Shown here in pieces: positions 25,689-33,542 of a stretch of DNA of 64,000 nt. A program made the translations under genes and the position numbers. The DNA is from Pedobacter nutrimenti (GTDB taxonomy: Bacteria > Bacteroidota > Bacteroidia > Sphingobacteriales > Sphingobacteriaceae). The notes below the pieces were generated by a model, which saw nothing but the letters and a program-made list of their open reading frames with translations, was not told the origin of the DNA and did no database searches. The stretch is taken from the NCBI RefSeq assembly GCF_003208655.1, contig NZ_QKLU01000003.1, positions 124,001 to 188,000 of the forward strand, in the 5' to 3' direction. Numbering within the stretch: the first letter of the stretch is position 1; every line of letters starts with the position of its first letter.

Positions 25689-26582
25689 TTATTTTCCATA
25701 ACTGAATGAGGTGGTCAGGGTGGTGTTTGCCGTATTTCCATTGCTGGTGGTTGCACTCGAAGCGACCTGTTTCACTGGCAGATTAACCATATTATATTGG
25801 TAGCTATTTTTGGTAAGCGTCACAATGGAATCTTTTTTTGAATTGATATTTACATAAGTAACCGATATCTTCTCCAATGCATTCTGTTCGCTGAATTCCT
25901 CTCCCTGGCCAGACAAAATCAGGTATGGCAATAATGGATTGGTAGAGTAGGAAGGATGCCCGTCATAACCAGATACTTTGAGCTTGTAAAGGATATCCTT
26001 TCCGGAAAACCCTGTAACCTGTCTAACATTCCTATCATTGCTATAATCGAATTTGGCGATCAGACTATCTTTTTCACCTTTCAGCAAAGTCGCCATACGG
26101 ATCACTTTGTTTTGGGAATCATATCCGTAAACCGTTGTGCTTAAAGCACCGCTGACAGAAGGTGTTGTGACCACCTTGCGTGCGATATTTCCCCGGCTGT
26201 CCAGTTCAAATACTGAAGTACGGATTTGAAGCGATTTTCCATTTGGTAAAGGCTGCCCATAAGTGATGACTTTCAATAGTTTCCCTTGAACGTTATAAAT
26301 ACAGGAATCCCTTTGTACCAATTCTCCACGTGTTGTTGTCATAATGACTTGTAAGGGGTTTTTATTGGCACCATAGGTGATCTTTGTAAGACCTCCTTCG
26401 CCTTCTTCTTTAATTCCTGTAAGCTGTTCTGCTTTAGGTTCCACTGATGGGTTTGTGGGTAAACTGGAGTTATCCTCTCCAGGACCGGCAATAGGTCCAG
26501 GTTTACAGGATAGGAACAGGCTAACGGACAGTGCAAAAAACAAATAGGATTGGGCTGTTCTTTTTTTTAGCATAATTTTCAT
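25689..26582 (-). CDS. Lipoprotein of unknown function with YD-like beta repeats
   Basis: A 297-residue protein with a lipoprotein signal (LFFALSVSLFLSCKPG), a Pro/Ser linker, and then a series of short beta-rich repeats. These have the pattern x-Y-x-x-x-G/N-x...VxxI (ITYGANKNPLQVIMTTTR, YNVQGKLLKVITYGQ, FELDSRGNIARKVVTTP, YGYDSQNKVIRMATLLK, FDYSNDRNVRQVTGF). This is the look of DUF4595/YD-type surface lipoproteins in Bacteroidota. The start at 26582 (MKIMLKKR) gives a standard signal; earlier starts add non-signal residues. It is probably displayed at the outer membrane; no enzymatic motif is seen. Confidence 0.75.
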   Translation of the reverse strand: MKIMLKKRTAQSYLFFALSVSLFLSCKPGPIAGPGEDNSSLPTNPSVEPKAEQLTGIKEEGEGGLTKITYGANKNPLQVIMTTTRGELVQRDSCIYNVQGKLLKVITYGQPLPNGKSLQIRTSVFELDSRGNIARKVVTTPSVSGALSTTVYGYDSQNKVIRMATLLKGEKDSLIAKFDYSNDRNVRQVTGFSGKDILYKLKVSGYDGHPSYSTNPLLPYLILSGQGEEFSEQNALEKISVTYVNINSKKDSIVTLTKNSYQYNMVNLPVKQVASSATTSNGNTANTTLTTSFSYGK

Positions 26583-26970
26583 TTTTTTAAGATGGATGAT
26601 TAATGGTTTGTAAATCATGAATATGGCCACAAAAAAAAGCTTAAAATCAGTTCCTGTTTTATAAATTTGACTATTGGTCCTATCGCTTTGACGAACTGCT
26701 GTGAATACAGTTCATAAAAATCAGTAAGGTCCATATGGCAAAATTCAGCTCATTCCGAACCTGGGTTTTTAATATAGCGGATATGGCTATGATGACGGGC
26801 ATGGAGATTGTTTTTCCAGATATGTATACAAGCAAAAAAGAGACAGGTGTCCCGTAGGCAGATACCGGACAGCCCGCCAGATGAACCAGGTGTCCTTGCT
26901 GGGCTGCCCTTGGTCAAAGAGTTTTCAATAACTGTGTGAAATGCTCCTCCTTTGAGGAAAATTTTATAAA
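26583..26970. other. Divergent intergenic region
   Basis: About 390 bases between two genes that point apart. Small dyads are visible: GAACTG with CAGTTC around 26695, and CAGCCC with GGGCTG between 26868 and 26910. No gene or repeat can be supported. The promoters of the lipoprotein and of the outer-membrane protein should be here. Confidence 0.45.
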
Positions 26971-27579
26971 ATGAAAACACGATTTAAGAAAAAAAAACTG
27001 CTTTTATTGCCTTTGATGGCCATTGCTTTGTTCAGCATCCCTGCAAATGCCCAAAATTCCAGTCCTATCCATATCGGGTTAAAGGCAGCGGGAAATTTCT
27101 CCAGCCTTTCGTTTTCTTCAGAGGGATTGACCTCTAAGTATGCACCGGGCTTTTCTGCGGGGGCTTTTGCCCGTGTGGATATTGCCAGATTGTATGTTCA
27201 GGGGGAATTGTTGTACTCGAGAAAAACCGCGGAACTTGATGCTGGCAGTCTTGGTAGAGCGAAAGCGAGCTGGAACAGTATAGAGGCGCCGGTGTCGCTG
27301 GGCTATAAGATTTTGAAAACTGACCGGACCAGTCTCCGGGCATATGGTGGCGGTGTTTATTCTTATGTATTGAATGACCATGCTTCACTGCTTGGCGAAG
27401 TTAAGACATCTTTCAATGCGTTTGACAAATCAAATATTGGCTATCAGGTGGGCGTAGGTGTTGATTTGCGCCGTCTAACCCTGGACCTGCGTTATGAAGG
27501 CAGTTTGAGTAACCTGAGCAGTCAGTTCAAATCGCGTCCAAGTTCGTTCCAGGTCAGTGTAGGTTTCATGATCTTCTAA
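26971..27579 (+). CDS. Outer-membrane beta-barrel protein (PorT/OmpA-like fold)
   Basis: A 202-residue protein with a signal peptide (KLLLLPLMAIALFSIPANAQ) and alternating beta strands: HIGLKAAGNFSSLSF, YAPGFSAGAFARVDI, LYVQGELLYSRKTAEL, SIEAPVSLGYKILK, LRAYGGGVYSYVL, VGVGVDLRRLTLDLRYEGSL. The end is FQVSVGFMIF, a typical terminal aromatic. This is the common Bacteroidota OMP_b-brl family with eight strands. It is followed after 23 bases by a LytS-type kinase and a LytTR regulator, so it may be sensed or controlled by that pair. Confidence 0.85.
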   Translation: MKTRFKKKKLLLLPLMAIALFSIPANAQNSSPIHIGLKAAGNFSSLSFSSEGLTSKYAPGFSAGAFARVDIARLYVQGELLYSRKTAELDAGSLGRAKASWNSIEAPVSLGYKILKTDRTSLRAYGGGVYSYVLNDHASLLGEVKTSFNAFDKSNIGYQVGVGVDLRRLTLDLRYEGSLSNLSSQFKSRPSSFQVSVGFMIF

Positions 27580-27602
27580 AAAATCTTTCTAATTTTATTT
27601 TG

Positions 27603-28661
27603 ATGAAACAAATCCTTGGCGGTACCCACCGAATTTTTATCAGTGTTTTTTGGCTGATCCTTGTTCTGACACTCTGGGGACAGATCTGCCGTGAATTTTC
27701 ATTGTGGACGGCTCTTGGTCAGGCGATAGCGATTCTAGCTATGGTTTTTCCTACAGCCCACCTGCTTAGTGATGTCTGGCTGCCCAGAGCTCTGGCCCGG
27801 AAAACAATGAAGGTATTTGCCTTGCAGGCCATTGGAATGGTTTTGCTCCAGGCCTTTCTCATGGGGTTAATCGAGGTCTTGTTTTATAGGATGTTTACAC
27901 ATGGAACCTTAGTGGATAACCCTTTGAAGCTGTCCAGTTTTGGGACCTGGAGAGCCAGGTTTTATAGTTCGATCCCATCTGTCCTGCTGATCAATGGGAC
28001 GGCTTGTGGTTTCCGTTTTTATCATGAGCACAACCGGATAGAAAAGAATCATGCGAGGCTACAGCAGGCGCACCTGGAAGCACAGCTCAGGATATTGCAG
28101 GATCAGATCAATCCGCACCTGATGTTTAATGTGCTGAACCATATCCATATTCTGATGCAGAAAAACGTGGAACTGGCTTCTGTATTGCTGGTGAAGTTTT
28201 CAGATATCCTCCGCTATCAATTGTATGAGTGTAACCATGAATTTGTCTTGCTGGAACGGGAAGTCAAATACCTTAAGGACTTGGTAGCGGTTGAAAAGAT
28301 TCGCTGGGGAGAAGAATTGAACGTAGATTGTATCTGGAATATGGATGATGGAAAGAGGGCTATTGTCCCTCTTTTACTTGTTCCGTTTGTAGAAAATGCG
28401 TTTAAGCATGTTTCCCGTTTGCCTTCTGAAAAGGGTTTTGTGAACCTGGTTTTAAAAGAAGAGAACAGTACGCTTTTCTTTGTTGTTGAAAATTCCAGTT
28501 CTGCGCAGCAGCCACGTAAAAATAACGGTCATGGTTTAGGTCTGGAGAATGTCCGTAAAAGACTTGATATTTTGTATGCGGATCGCCATGAACTGGTCAT
28601 AGAAAAAACAGCTAATCTGTTCCGGATTGCCTTAACTTTGCAATTAAAATCTAATATTTAG
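27603..28661 (+). CDS. LytS/YpdA-type sensor histidine kinase
   Basis: A 352-residue kinase with four hydrophobic N-terminal segments and a His_kinase domain. The phosphoacceptor box reads LQDQINPHLMFNVLNHIH (the usual form is NPHFLFNSLN). N-box-like LLVPFVENAFKHV and G-box GHGLGLENVRKRLDI follow. The ATG at 27603 is preferred over the TTG at 27600. The LytTR response regulator starts four bases after the stop, so the two form a standard pair. Confidence 0.9.
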   Translation: MKQILGGTHRIFISVFWLILVLTLWGQICREFSLWTALGQAIAILAMVFPTAHLLSDVWLPRALARKTMKVFALQAIGMVLLQAFLMGLIEVLFYRMFTHGTLVDNPLKLSSFGTWRARFYSSIPSVLLINGTACGFRFYHEHNRIEKNHARLQQAHLEAQLRILQDQINPHLMFNVLNHIHILMQKNVELASVLLVKFSDILRYQLYECNHEFVLLEREVKYLKDLVAVEKIRWGEELNVDCIWNMDDGKRAIVPLLLVPFVENAFKHVSRLPSEKGFVNLVLKEENSTLFFVVENSSSAQQPRKNNGHGLGLENVRKRLDILYADRHELVIEKTANLFRIALTLQLKSNI

Positions 28662-28665
28662 TCTG

Positions 28666-29415
28666 ATGAGCCTTAATCCAAACCCAGTATCTAATGAATC
28701 TCCAATGCAGTGTCTGGTCATTGACGATGAGCCTTTGGCCAGAGAGGGAATTATCGATTTTATAGCTAAACTGGATTTTTTACAAGTTGCTGGTACTTGT
28801 TCTACAGCTATGGAGGCCTCTGAATATATTCAAAAAGGTAATATTGACCTGCTTTTTCTGGATATTAATATGCCTTATCTTTCAGGACTTGAGTTTCTGG
28901 AATCCCTTGAACATCCGCCTTTAACGATTTTAACAACAGCTTATTCTGAGCATGCGATGGAGGGTTACCGCTTGCAGATTGTAGATTATCTGCTTAAACC
29001 GATCACCTTTAAACGTTTTTATCAGGCTGCTTTAAAGGCCAGACAATTTTACCTGATGAGTTTAACGCCTAAAAACCCTAGGCCCATAGATACATTTTTA
29101 TATGTTCGGCAAGGGGATTGTTTTCTGAAAATCTCCTGGGTAGATATATTGTATATAGAGGGAATGCAGAATTATGCCAAGCTGCATTTTAAAGACCGGG
29201 AACTGGTGATCCACCAGACGATGATATCCCTGGAGGAAACTTTGCCCGGGGATAATTTCTTCAGGATCCATAAATCTTTCCTGATCAATATTGCGCATAT
29301 TGATTCTGTTTCAGGCGGCCGTGTTTTTATCAATGGCCAGGAACTGCCAATTTCCCGGACGCGCCGGGAGGATTTGCTTAAGGAAGTGGTGTACACAAAA
29401 TTGTTAAGCCGTTAG
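28666..29415 (+). CDS. LytTR-family response regulator
   Basis: A 249-residue regulator with a receiver domain (CLVIDDEPLAREGI, phospho-acceptor Asp in DLLFLDINMPYLSG, conserved Thr in TILTTAYSEHAMEGY and Lys in YLLKPITFKRF). The LytTR DNA-binding domain at about 145-245 shows the typical ILYIEGMQNYAKLHF, FFRIHKSFLINI and LPISRTRREDLL. It pairs with the kinase just upstream. Its targets may include the barrel protein at 26971. Confidence 0.92.
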   Translation: MSLNPNPVSNESPMQCLVIDDEPLAREGIIDFIAKLDFLQVAGTCSTAMEASEYIQKGNIDLLFLDINMPYLSGLEFLESLEHPPLTILTTAYSEHAMEGYRLQIVDYLLKPITFKRFYQAALKARQFYLMSLTPKNPRPIDTFLYVRQGDCFLKISWVDILYIEGMQNYAKLHFKDRELVIHQTMISLEETLPGDNFFRIHKSFLINIAHIDSVSGGRVFINGQELPISRTRREDLLKEVVYTKLLSR

Positions 29416-29629
29416 TTCTTTTTACTGAAATTCCACTTCATTAAATCGAAATACCTCAACCAAAAGAAAAGCCTCTTTTGCAAGATACTTCACTACCTGC
29501 ATCTGCTTAATATCTGAAATGTTCGCAGCCAAAACATGCAGATATTCAATTCAATAATAGAAATTAACATTTCACCCTTTGTTTTTGCTACTTCACTAAA
29601 AATTAAGTTCAAGACCTTTTGGTTAAGGA

Positions 29630-29637
29630 TACTTTTG
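29630..29637 (+). promoter_or_regulatory. -7 box upstream of the gene at 29690
   Basis: TACTTTTG matches the Bacteroidota -7 consensus TAnnTTTG and lies 52 bases before the start codon. No clear -33 TTTG is found at the right distance, so this is moderate evidence only. Confidence 0.45.
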
Positions 29638-29689
29638 CATCACCGAAAAAATAAAACCAATTATTCGGGTGTGTTAAATTCGTATTGAA

Positions 29690-30538
29690 ATGAAAAAAAT
29701 GTTAGCATTATTGTTTGCCATATCTACTGTTAGTGTATGCGCGCAAACTAAAAAAATTGATAAAATAATTAAAAAAGATCATTCGGTAATTGAGGCAACC
29801 GTATCAAAAATCTCAGATAAAAGTATAGAATATGTTTTTTCTGGAGAGACGTTAGTCAATAGTTTAGATGTCTCTCAAATTGTTCGTATTGAGTTTGCAA
29901 ATGGCAGAAAGCAAAATTTTAATAGTGCCCCTGCTGAGGCTCCGTCACCAAAACCAATTGCGGAATCGGTTTCAAAGAGCGCGTCGCCCGAAGTACAGAT
30001 TCTTAAACCAAATACCATTGCGGTGTTGCCAGCTCCATTTGTAAATTCAGAAAACCTGTCTAGCTCTGAAGAAATGGCGAAATTTGCACAAAGTGATATA
30101 TACAATAAACTGGTTGCAAAGCTGACCAACATATTTCCATTAGTCGTGCAAGATGTCAGAACAACTAACAGCTTATTAAGAAAAGCAGGAATCGATTATA
30201 AAAATATAGATGAAACCCCAATTGAAGATTTGCAAAGAATTTTAGGTGTTGATAATATTTTAGCAGCGAAAGTTTCTTACAGTTTAAAAACCATGCAAAC
30301 ATCAACCGGTTTTGGTTCTACAAATGCTAAAGTTGAAGATCATAAAATAAAAGGTACTGATTTTTCAAGTGCAAACTCGACAACGAGCAGCTTATATGAT
30401 TACAATGTATATTTCGATTTTTATAAAAATACATCGAAAATATACACAGAAACCCGTTCGCCGGTTTTTAAAACTAAAGATGCCTGGATGGATTCCATTA
30501 GCTATTTGTTAAAAAGATGCCCGATTTATAAAAAATAA
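29690..30538 (+). CDS. Secreted protein of unknown function (possible CsgG/LpoB-like fold)
   Basis: A 282-residue protein with a signal peptide (KMLALLFAISTVSVCAQ). Residues 20-75 form a small beta domain (KIIKKDHSVIEATVSKISDKSIEYVF, VSQIVRIEFANG) found in many Bacteroidota secreted proteins, then a Pro/Ser linker. Residues 110-280 read IAVLPAPFVNSENLSSSEEMAKFAQSDIYNKLVAKL, RTTNSLLRKAGID and LGVDNILAAKVSYSLK. An IAVLPF start, a small subunit-like alpha/beta pattern and a Ser/Thr-rich variable loop suggest the CsgG/LpoB-type fold, but this is tentative. No operon partner; a terminator follows. Confidence 0.65.
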   Translation: MKKMLALLFAISTVSVCAQTKKIDKIIKKDHSVIEATVSKISDKSIEYVFSGETLVNSLDVSQIVRIEFANGRKQNFNSAPAEAPSPKPIAESVSKSASPEVQILKPNTIAVLPAPFVNSENLSSSEEMAKFAQSDIYNKLVAKLTNIFPLVVQDVRTTNSLLRKAGIDYKNIDETPIEDLQRILGVDNILAAKVSYSLKTMQTSTGFGSTNAKVEDHKIKGTDFSSANSTTSSLYDYNVYFDFYKNTSKIYTETRSPVFKTKDAWMDSISYLLKRCPIYKK

Positions 30539-30564
30539 AATTCAATCTCAAAAAGGACTATCTT

Positions 30565-30602
30565 ATCTGCATTGGTTTTTTACTCTAATGCAGATTTTTT
30601 TG
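30565..30602 (+). terminator. Rho-independent terminator
   Basis: Nine-base arms ATCTGCATT and AATGCAGAT, a 13-base loop, then a run of T up to about 30602. It ends transcription of the gene at 29690. Confidence 0.8.
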
Positions 30603-30634
30603 TCATATTTTTGAAATGAAGTCAATCATTAGTG

Positions 30635-30675
30635 TGTTATAAATCTCTTGATCGCTGATTCTAGTCCACTAAGGG
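30635..30675 (+). repeat. Decayed tRNA-3'-like remnant
   Basis: The stretch ATAAATCTCTTGATCGCTGATT followed by CTAGTCCACTAAGGGC lines up with the anticodon-arm to acceptor part of the tRNA fragment at 17829-17888 (CATAATCTTTTGGTCGCTGGTT, CGAGCCCAGCTGGGCC). There are several substitutions and one extra base. It cannot fold as a working tRNA. I read it as an older attachment-site scar in front of the RNA-repair genes, with moderate certainty. Confidence 0.5.
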
Positions 30676-30732
30676 CAATACTAAAGAAGTCGTTAAAAAG
30701 TATCCTTTGAAAAGAAAAACCAAATCTTTTGT

Positions 30733-30740
30733 TACTTTTG
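30733..30740 (+). promoter_or_regulatory. -7 box for the RNA-repair genes
   Basis: TACTTTTG fits TAnnTTTG and lies about 120 bases before the ligase start. The leader then contains a short hairpin (CTTTCCC-AGTC-GGGAAGG near 30805-30825), which could be a leader control element. An ATG at 30800 lies in the ligase frame but would add an unlikely N-terminus. Confidence 0.45.
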
Positions 30741-30859
30741 CAAATACATCAACTGTTTAAGTCTTGAGTCATGTAATATCATTTCGCATACACTGTTAAA
30801 TGACCTTTCCCAGTCGGGAAGGGAGTAATTACTATTTTTTTAATTTTACTTATTACAAT

Positions 30860-31567
30860 ATGGCTATTTCACAAAAATATGGTCGTACTTTTCATTATCC
30901 GTTTTCGCCTGGAACAACAAGTGATGATAGGATTCAGTACGACTATTGGAAATATTTACAAGAAATACAGACGCTGATACATACAGAAAAACTAGATGGA
31001 GAGAATAACTGTTTGTCCAAGCATGGTGTATTTGCCCGCTCACATGCAGCTCCGACTACATCACCCTGGACAGAGAGTCTAAGACGGTTTTGGAAACTCG
31101 TTAAATACGACCTTGGCGACCTGGAGTTCTTTATGGAAAACCTGTACGCAGTCCACTCAATAGAATATCGTAATTTAGAACATCATTTTTATGTGTTCGG
31201 AATTCGGGAACATGATCGTTGGTTAAGCTGGGAAGAAACCCAGTTTTATGCTAATCTACTTGATTTGGCTACAGTTCCTGTTGTTAAAATTGAACAGAAG
31301 CCGGAAAATAGAGCGCAGTTTGAAAAGGAAATGCTAATGCTGGTTAATGGTCCAGGTGCGTTTGACCCTTACGATGTTTAGGACAAATCAGAAACCACCA
31401 TGGAGGGGATTGTTACCAGAAATGTTGAGGGGTACACTGTCGATGATTTTGCACAAAATGTATTTAAATATGTGCGTAAAGGGCATGTTAAAACAGATGA
31501 TCATTGGACAAGAAAGTGGAAACGTGCATCCTTAATAAATGAAGGAGGTGGTTATGTGGACTATTAG
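30860..31567 (+). pseudogene. RNA ligase (Rnl2-like) with an in-frame TAG before motif IV
   Basis: From the ATG at 30860 the frame encodes the start of an RNA ligase: motif I EKLDGEN with the adenylated Lys44, then a partial nucleotidyl-transferase domain. A TAG at 31379-31381 (codon 174) interrupts it. The same frame then continues to 31567 and encodes motif IV (MEGIVTRN) and motif V (KYVRKGHVKTDDHW), both needed for adenylate transfer. The product ending at codon 173 would lack them. Read through, it would be 235 residues. The 3' end overlaps the following HD-Pnk gene by 14 bases, showing that the longer gene is the ancestral one. It seals 3'-OH/5'-P RNA ends, for example in broken tRNA. 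Either a recent nonsense change or true read-through is possible. Confidence 0.85.
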
Positions 31568-32660
31568 TGAAAACAAACAATGGGCTGATCTCGAAAGTCG
31601 ATTTGATTGGGTGAGACATATGAAAGAGGTCCCACAAGATCCTCGTTATCATGCAGAGGGCGATGTAGCAATACATACGCAAATGGTATTGAAAGCTTTG
31701 CAAAACGAACCGGCTTTTCAGCAGCTATCGGCACAAAATCAGGAGATTTTATGGGCTGCGGCTTTGTTGCATGATGTAGAGAAATACACCACTACAGTTC
31801 ATGAAACTGATGGGAGCATTACCTCAAATGGACATGCGCGCAAAGGAGCGCAGTTTGCCAGGCAGCTGCTGTACTTTAATGAACCTGCACCTTTTGCTAT
31901 TCGTGAACAAATTGTGGGTTTAATCAGGTATCATGGCTTGCCTATCTGGTTATTCGAAAAACCAAACCCTTTAAAAGCTTTAGTAAAAGCAAGTTTGGAA
32001 GTTAATTTGGAATGGCTGTGCTTGTTGGCAAAGGCCGATATGTTAGGCCGTATTTGCAACGATCAGGAAGAGATGTTGTATCGCGTCGCTTGTTTTGAAG
32101 AGTACTGCAAAGAAAATCAATGTTGGGGTAATGCGAGACGGTTTGAATCAGAGCAGGCACAAATGTACTATATGCAAAATGAGGATGCCTATCTGGATTA
32201 TATTCCGTTTGAAGCGCAGGGAGCAGAAGTTATTCTGATGTGTGGTTTGCCGGGTGCAGGAAAGGATAGTTATGTTAAAGCGCATTATAATGATTGGCCA
32301 ATCATTTCGTTGGATGGTATTCGTAATGAAAGGAGGATACTGCCAACGGATAAAGCGGGTAATGGACGGGTGATACAGGAGGCAAAAGAACGAGCAAGGG
32401 TTTTCTTAAGAAAACAACAATCTTTTGTGTGGAATGCCACGAATACAACCAGTCAGATGCGTATGCAGTTGATCGATCTGTTCCTAACTTATAATGCAAA
32501 AATAAATATTGTGTATATCGAGGTGCCATATCATAGTTTGCACAACCAGAATAAAAATAGAGAGGATGTGGTGCCAGCGGGAGTGTTAGATAAATTGGTT
32601 CGTAAACTAGAGGTACCTGCATTATGGGAGGCACATAAAGTGGTTTATCAAATCAGATAA
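31554..32660 (+). CDS. HD-Pnk: bifunctional RNA end-healing enzyme
   Basis: A 368-residue fusion. Residues 1-200 are an HD phosphohydrolase (IHTQMVLKAL, LLHDVEKY with His73-Asp74, NGHARKGAQFA). From about residue 225 there is a P-loop polynucleotide kinase (LMCGLPGAGKDSY with Lys237, IISLDGIRNERR, VWNATNTTSQMR). The same architecture was described in Runella slithyformis HD-Pnk, where the HD part removes 2',3'-cyclic or 3' phosphates and the kinase phosphorylates 5'-OH ends. Together with the ligase it makes a complete RNA repair set. A rare strong Shine-Dalgarno-like AAGGAGGT lies six bases before the ATG at 31554, which decides the start. The ligase 3' end overlaps it, so translation is probably coupled. 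Confidence 0.9.
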   Translation: MWTISENKQWADLESRFDWVRHMKEVPQDPRYHAEGDVAIHTQMVLKALQNEPAFQQLSAQNQEILWAAALLHDVEKYTTTVHETDGSITSNGHARKGAQFARQLLYFNEPAPFAIREQIVGLIRYHGLPIWLFEKPNPLKALVKASLEVNLEWLCLLAKADMLGRICNDQEEMLYRVACFEEYCKENQCWGNARRFESEQAQMYYMQNEDAYLDYIPFEAQGAEVILMCGLPGAGKDSYVKAHYNDWPIISLDGIRNERRILPTDKAGNGRVIQEAKERARVFLRKQQSFVWNATNTTSQMRMQLIDLFLTYNAKINIVYIEVPYHSLHNQNKNREDVVPAGVLDKLVRKLEVPALWEAHKVVYQIR

Positions 32661-32678
32661 TAAGGTTGTAACACCTAT

Positions 32679-32745
32679 TTAACCAAATCATTGATTAAGC
32701 ATAAATTATATAGGAAATGGTTCGGGAGACGCCTTCGGACCTACC
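32679..32745 (+). repeat. tRNA-end-like intergenic repeat, copy D (diverged)
   Basis: Left part AAATCATTGATTAAGCATAAAT matches copies B and C, then GGAAATGGTTCGGGAGACGCC. The acceptor part differs (TTCGGACCTACC), as if the unit had followed a different tRNA. It stands 18 bases after the HD-Pnk stop. Confidence 0.7.
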
Positions 32746-32792
32746 TTAAAAAAGCCACTTTTCGTTAAGAAAAGTGGCTTTTTTAAGGTAGG
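32740..32792 (+). terminator. Perfect 23-base inverted repeat behind repeat copy D
   Basis: Arms 32740-32762 and 32770-32792 are perfectly complementary over 23 bases with a seven-base loop (CGTTAAG). The core has the terminator look (AAAAAAGCCACTTTT / AAAAGTGGCTTTTTT). It is longer and cleaner than needed for termination and extends into the end of the repeat. It would terminate from either direction. Confidence 0.8.
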
Positions 32793-32820
32793 TTGTCTTA
32801 TACAAGTATTTTGGAATTGA

Positions 32821-32994
32821 CTAGCCCTTTTCTTTCCATACCAGAGGTTGAATTCCTATAATTAAGTTTTCTTTGTCAAATACGACCTTTATGACTTCTT
32901 TAGGCTGTTCAGGAGCATCATCATATGCATATTGAATGGTTAGATAATTGCTACCGTTGATGAGTTGCAGTATTTCCTCGATCAGAGATTTTTG
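32821..32994 (-). pseudogene. 3' remnant of an unknown gene
   Basis: A minus-strand frame of 57 codons without a start codon ends in TAG at 32821-32823. It has protein-like content: SLIEEILQLINGSNYLTIQY, then AYDDAPEQPKEVIKVVFDKENLIIGIQPLVWKEKG. A TGA (32995-32997) lies directly upstream, and the 70-base direct repeat at 33016 begins just beyond, so the 5' part was replaced by rearrangement. Family not recognised. Confidence 0.55.
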
Positions 32995-33015
32995 TCAAAA
33001 ATGGATACTTTAAAA

Positions 33016-33086
33016 ATTAAATTAGTAATCTTAGTAAAATAAAACCTGATCCCATGAGGATCAGCCCGAACCACAATTATTTAAAC
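33016..33086 (+). repeat. 70-base direct repeat, copy 1
   Basis: Begins ATTAAATTAGTAATCTTAGT and ends GCCCGAACCACA...ATTTAAACT. Nearly 90 percent of positions agree with copy 2 at 36317-36387. A small hairpin (CTGATCC / GGATCAG) is inside. Here it follows a truncated gene and precedes the stop side of the minus-strand gene at 33135; copy 2 is a genuine divergent promoter region. Confidence 0.8.
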
Positions 33087-33134
33087 TCTTACAAAAACCT
33101 TACAACATTTATGGCAACTGGAGATCCAGTAGTT

Positions 33135-33542
33135 TTAAACGGCCCATTGTTCAACCAGATGATACCATAGTGCTTTTTTCTGATGAATAACAAATACAGC
33201 AGATGACTGTCTCTTTGTTATCAAATCATCTGTAAATTGAGCTTCTGTAAATTGAACAAGGACATGGTGCGATGTGCTATAACCTTTTAAATCGCTTACT
33301 TGTATTTTTCTTGTCGGGAACTGGCCATAAACAGATGTTAACCATGTTAAAAAAGTCTGATAATTGATTTCGTTTCCATCTCCGGTTATCATAGCAAAGG
33401 ACGAATCGAATGAGGTTGAAATGCGCTGATATAAAGTATCTTTGCCCGATGCAGTGCCATTGAACCAAATTTCAATATTTTTGCAAAATTCCTTTACTTG
33501 TTGTTTTGCAATAGTTACGTTTAAACTGTCTGGAGTTTTCAT
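33135..33542 (-). CDS. SnoaL/NTF2-like protein of unknown function
   Basis: A 135-residue cytosolic protein. The pattern of N-terminal helices (VTIAKQQVKEFCKNIEIWFNG), then four beta strands (FSSFAMITGDG, HHVLVQFTEAQF, QSSAVFVIHQKKALWYHLVEQWAV) fits the NTF2-like/DUF4440 fold. No active site can be named. It starts inside the stop of the upstream MFS gene (ATGA overlap), so both are translated together; it may serve the pump or its substrate. Confidence 0.65.
   Translation of the reverse strand: MKTPDSLNVTIAKQQVKEFCKNIEIWFNGTASGKDTLYQRISTSFDSSFAMITGDGNEINYQTFLTWLTSVYGQFPTRKIQVSDLKGYSTSHHVLVQFTEAQFTDDLITKRQSSAVFVIHQKKALWYHLVEQWAV

Noticed and set aside
31347..31535. A separate small gene after the RNA ligase stop
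   Set aside because: It is in a different frame; the real signal is the continuation of the ligase frame with motifs IV and V.
20930..33105. A CRISPR array made of the repeated units
   Set aside because: The units are kilobases apart with genes between them, and no regular short spacers or cas genes exist in the window.
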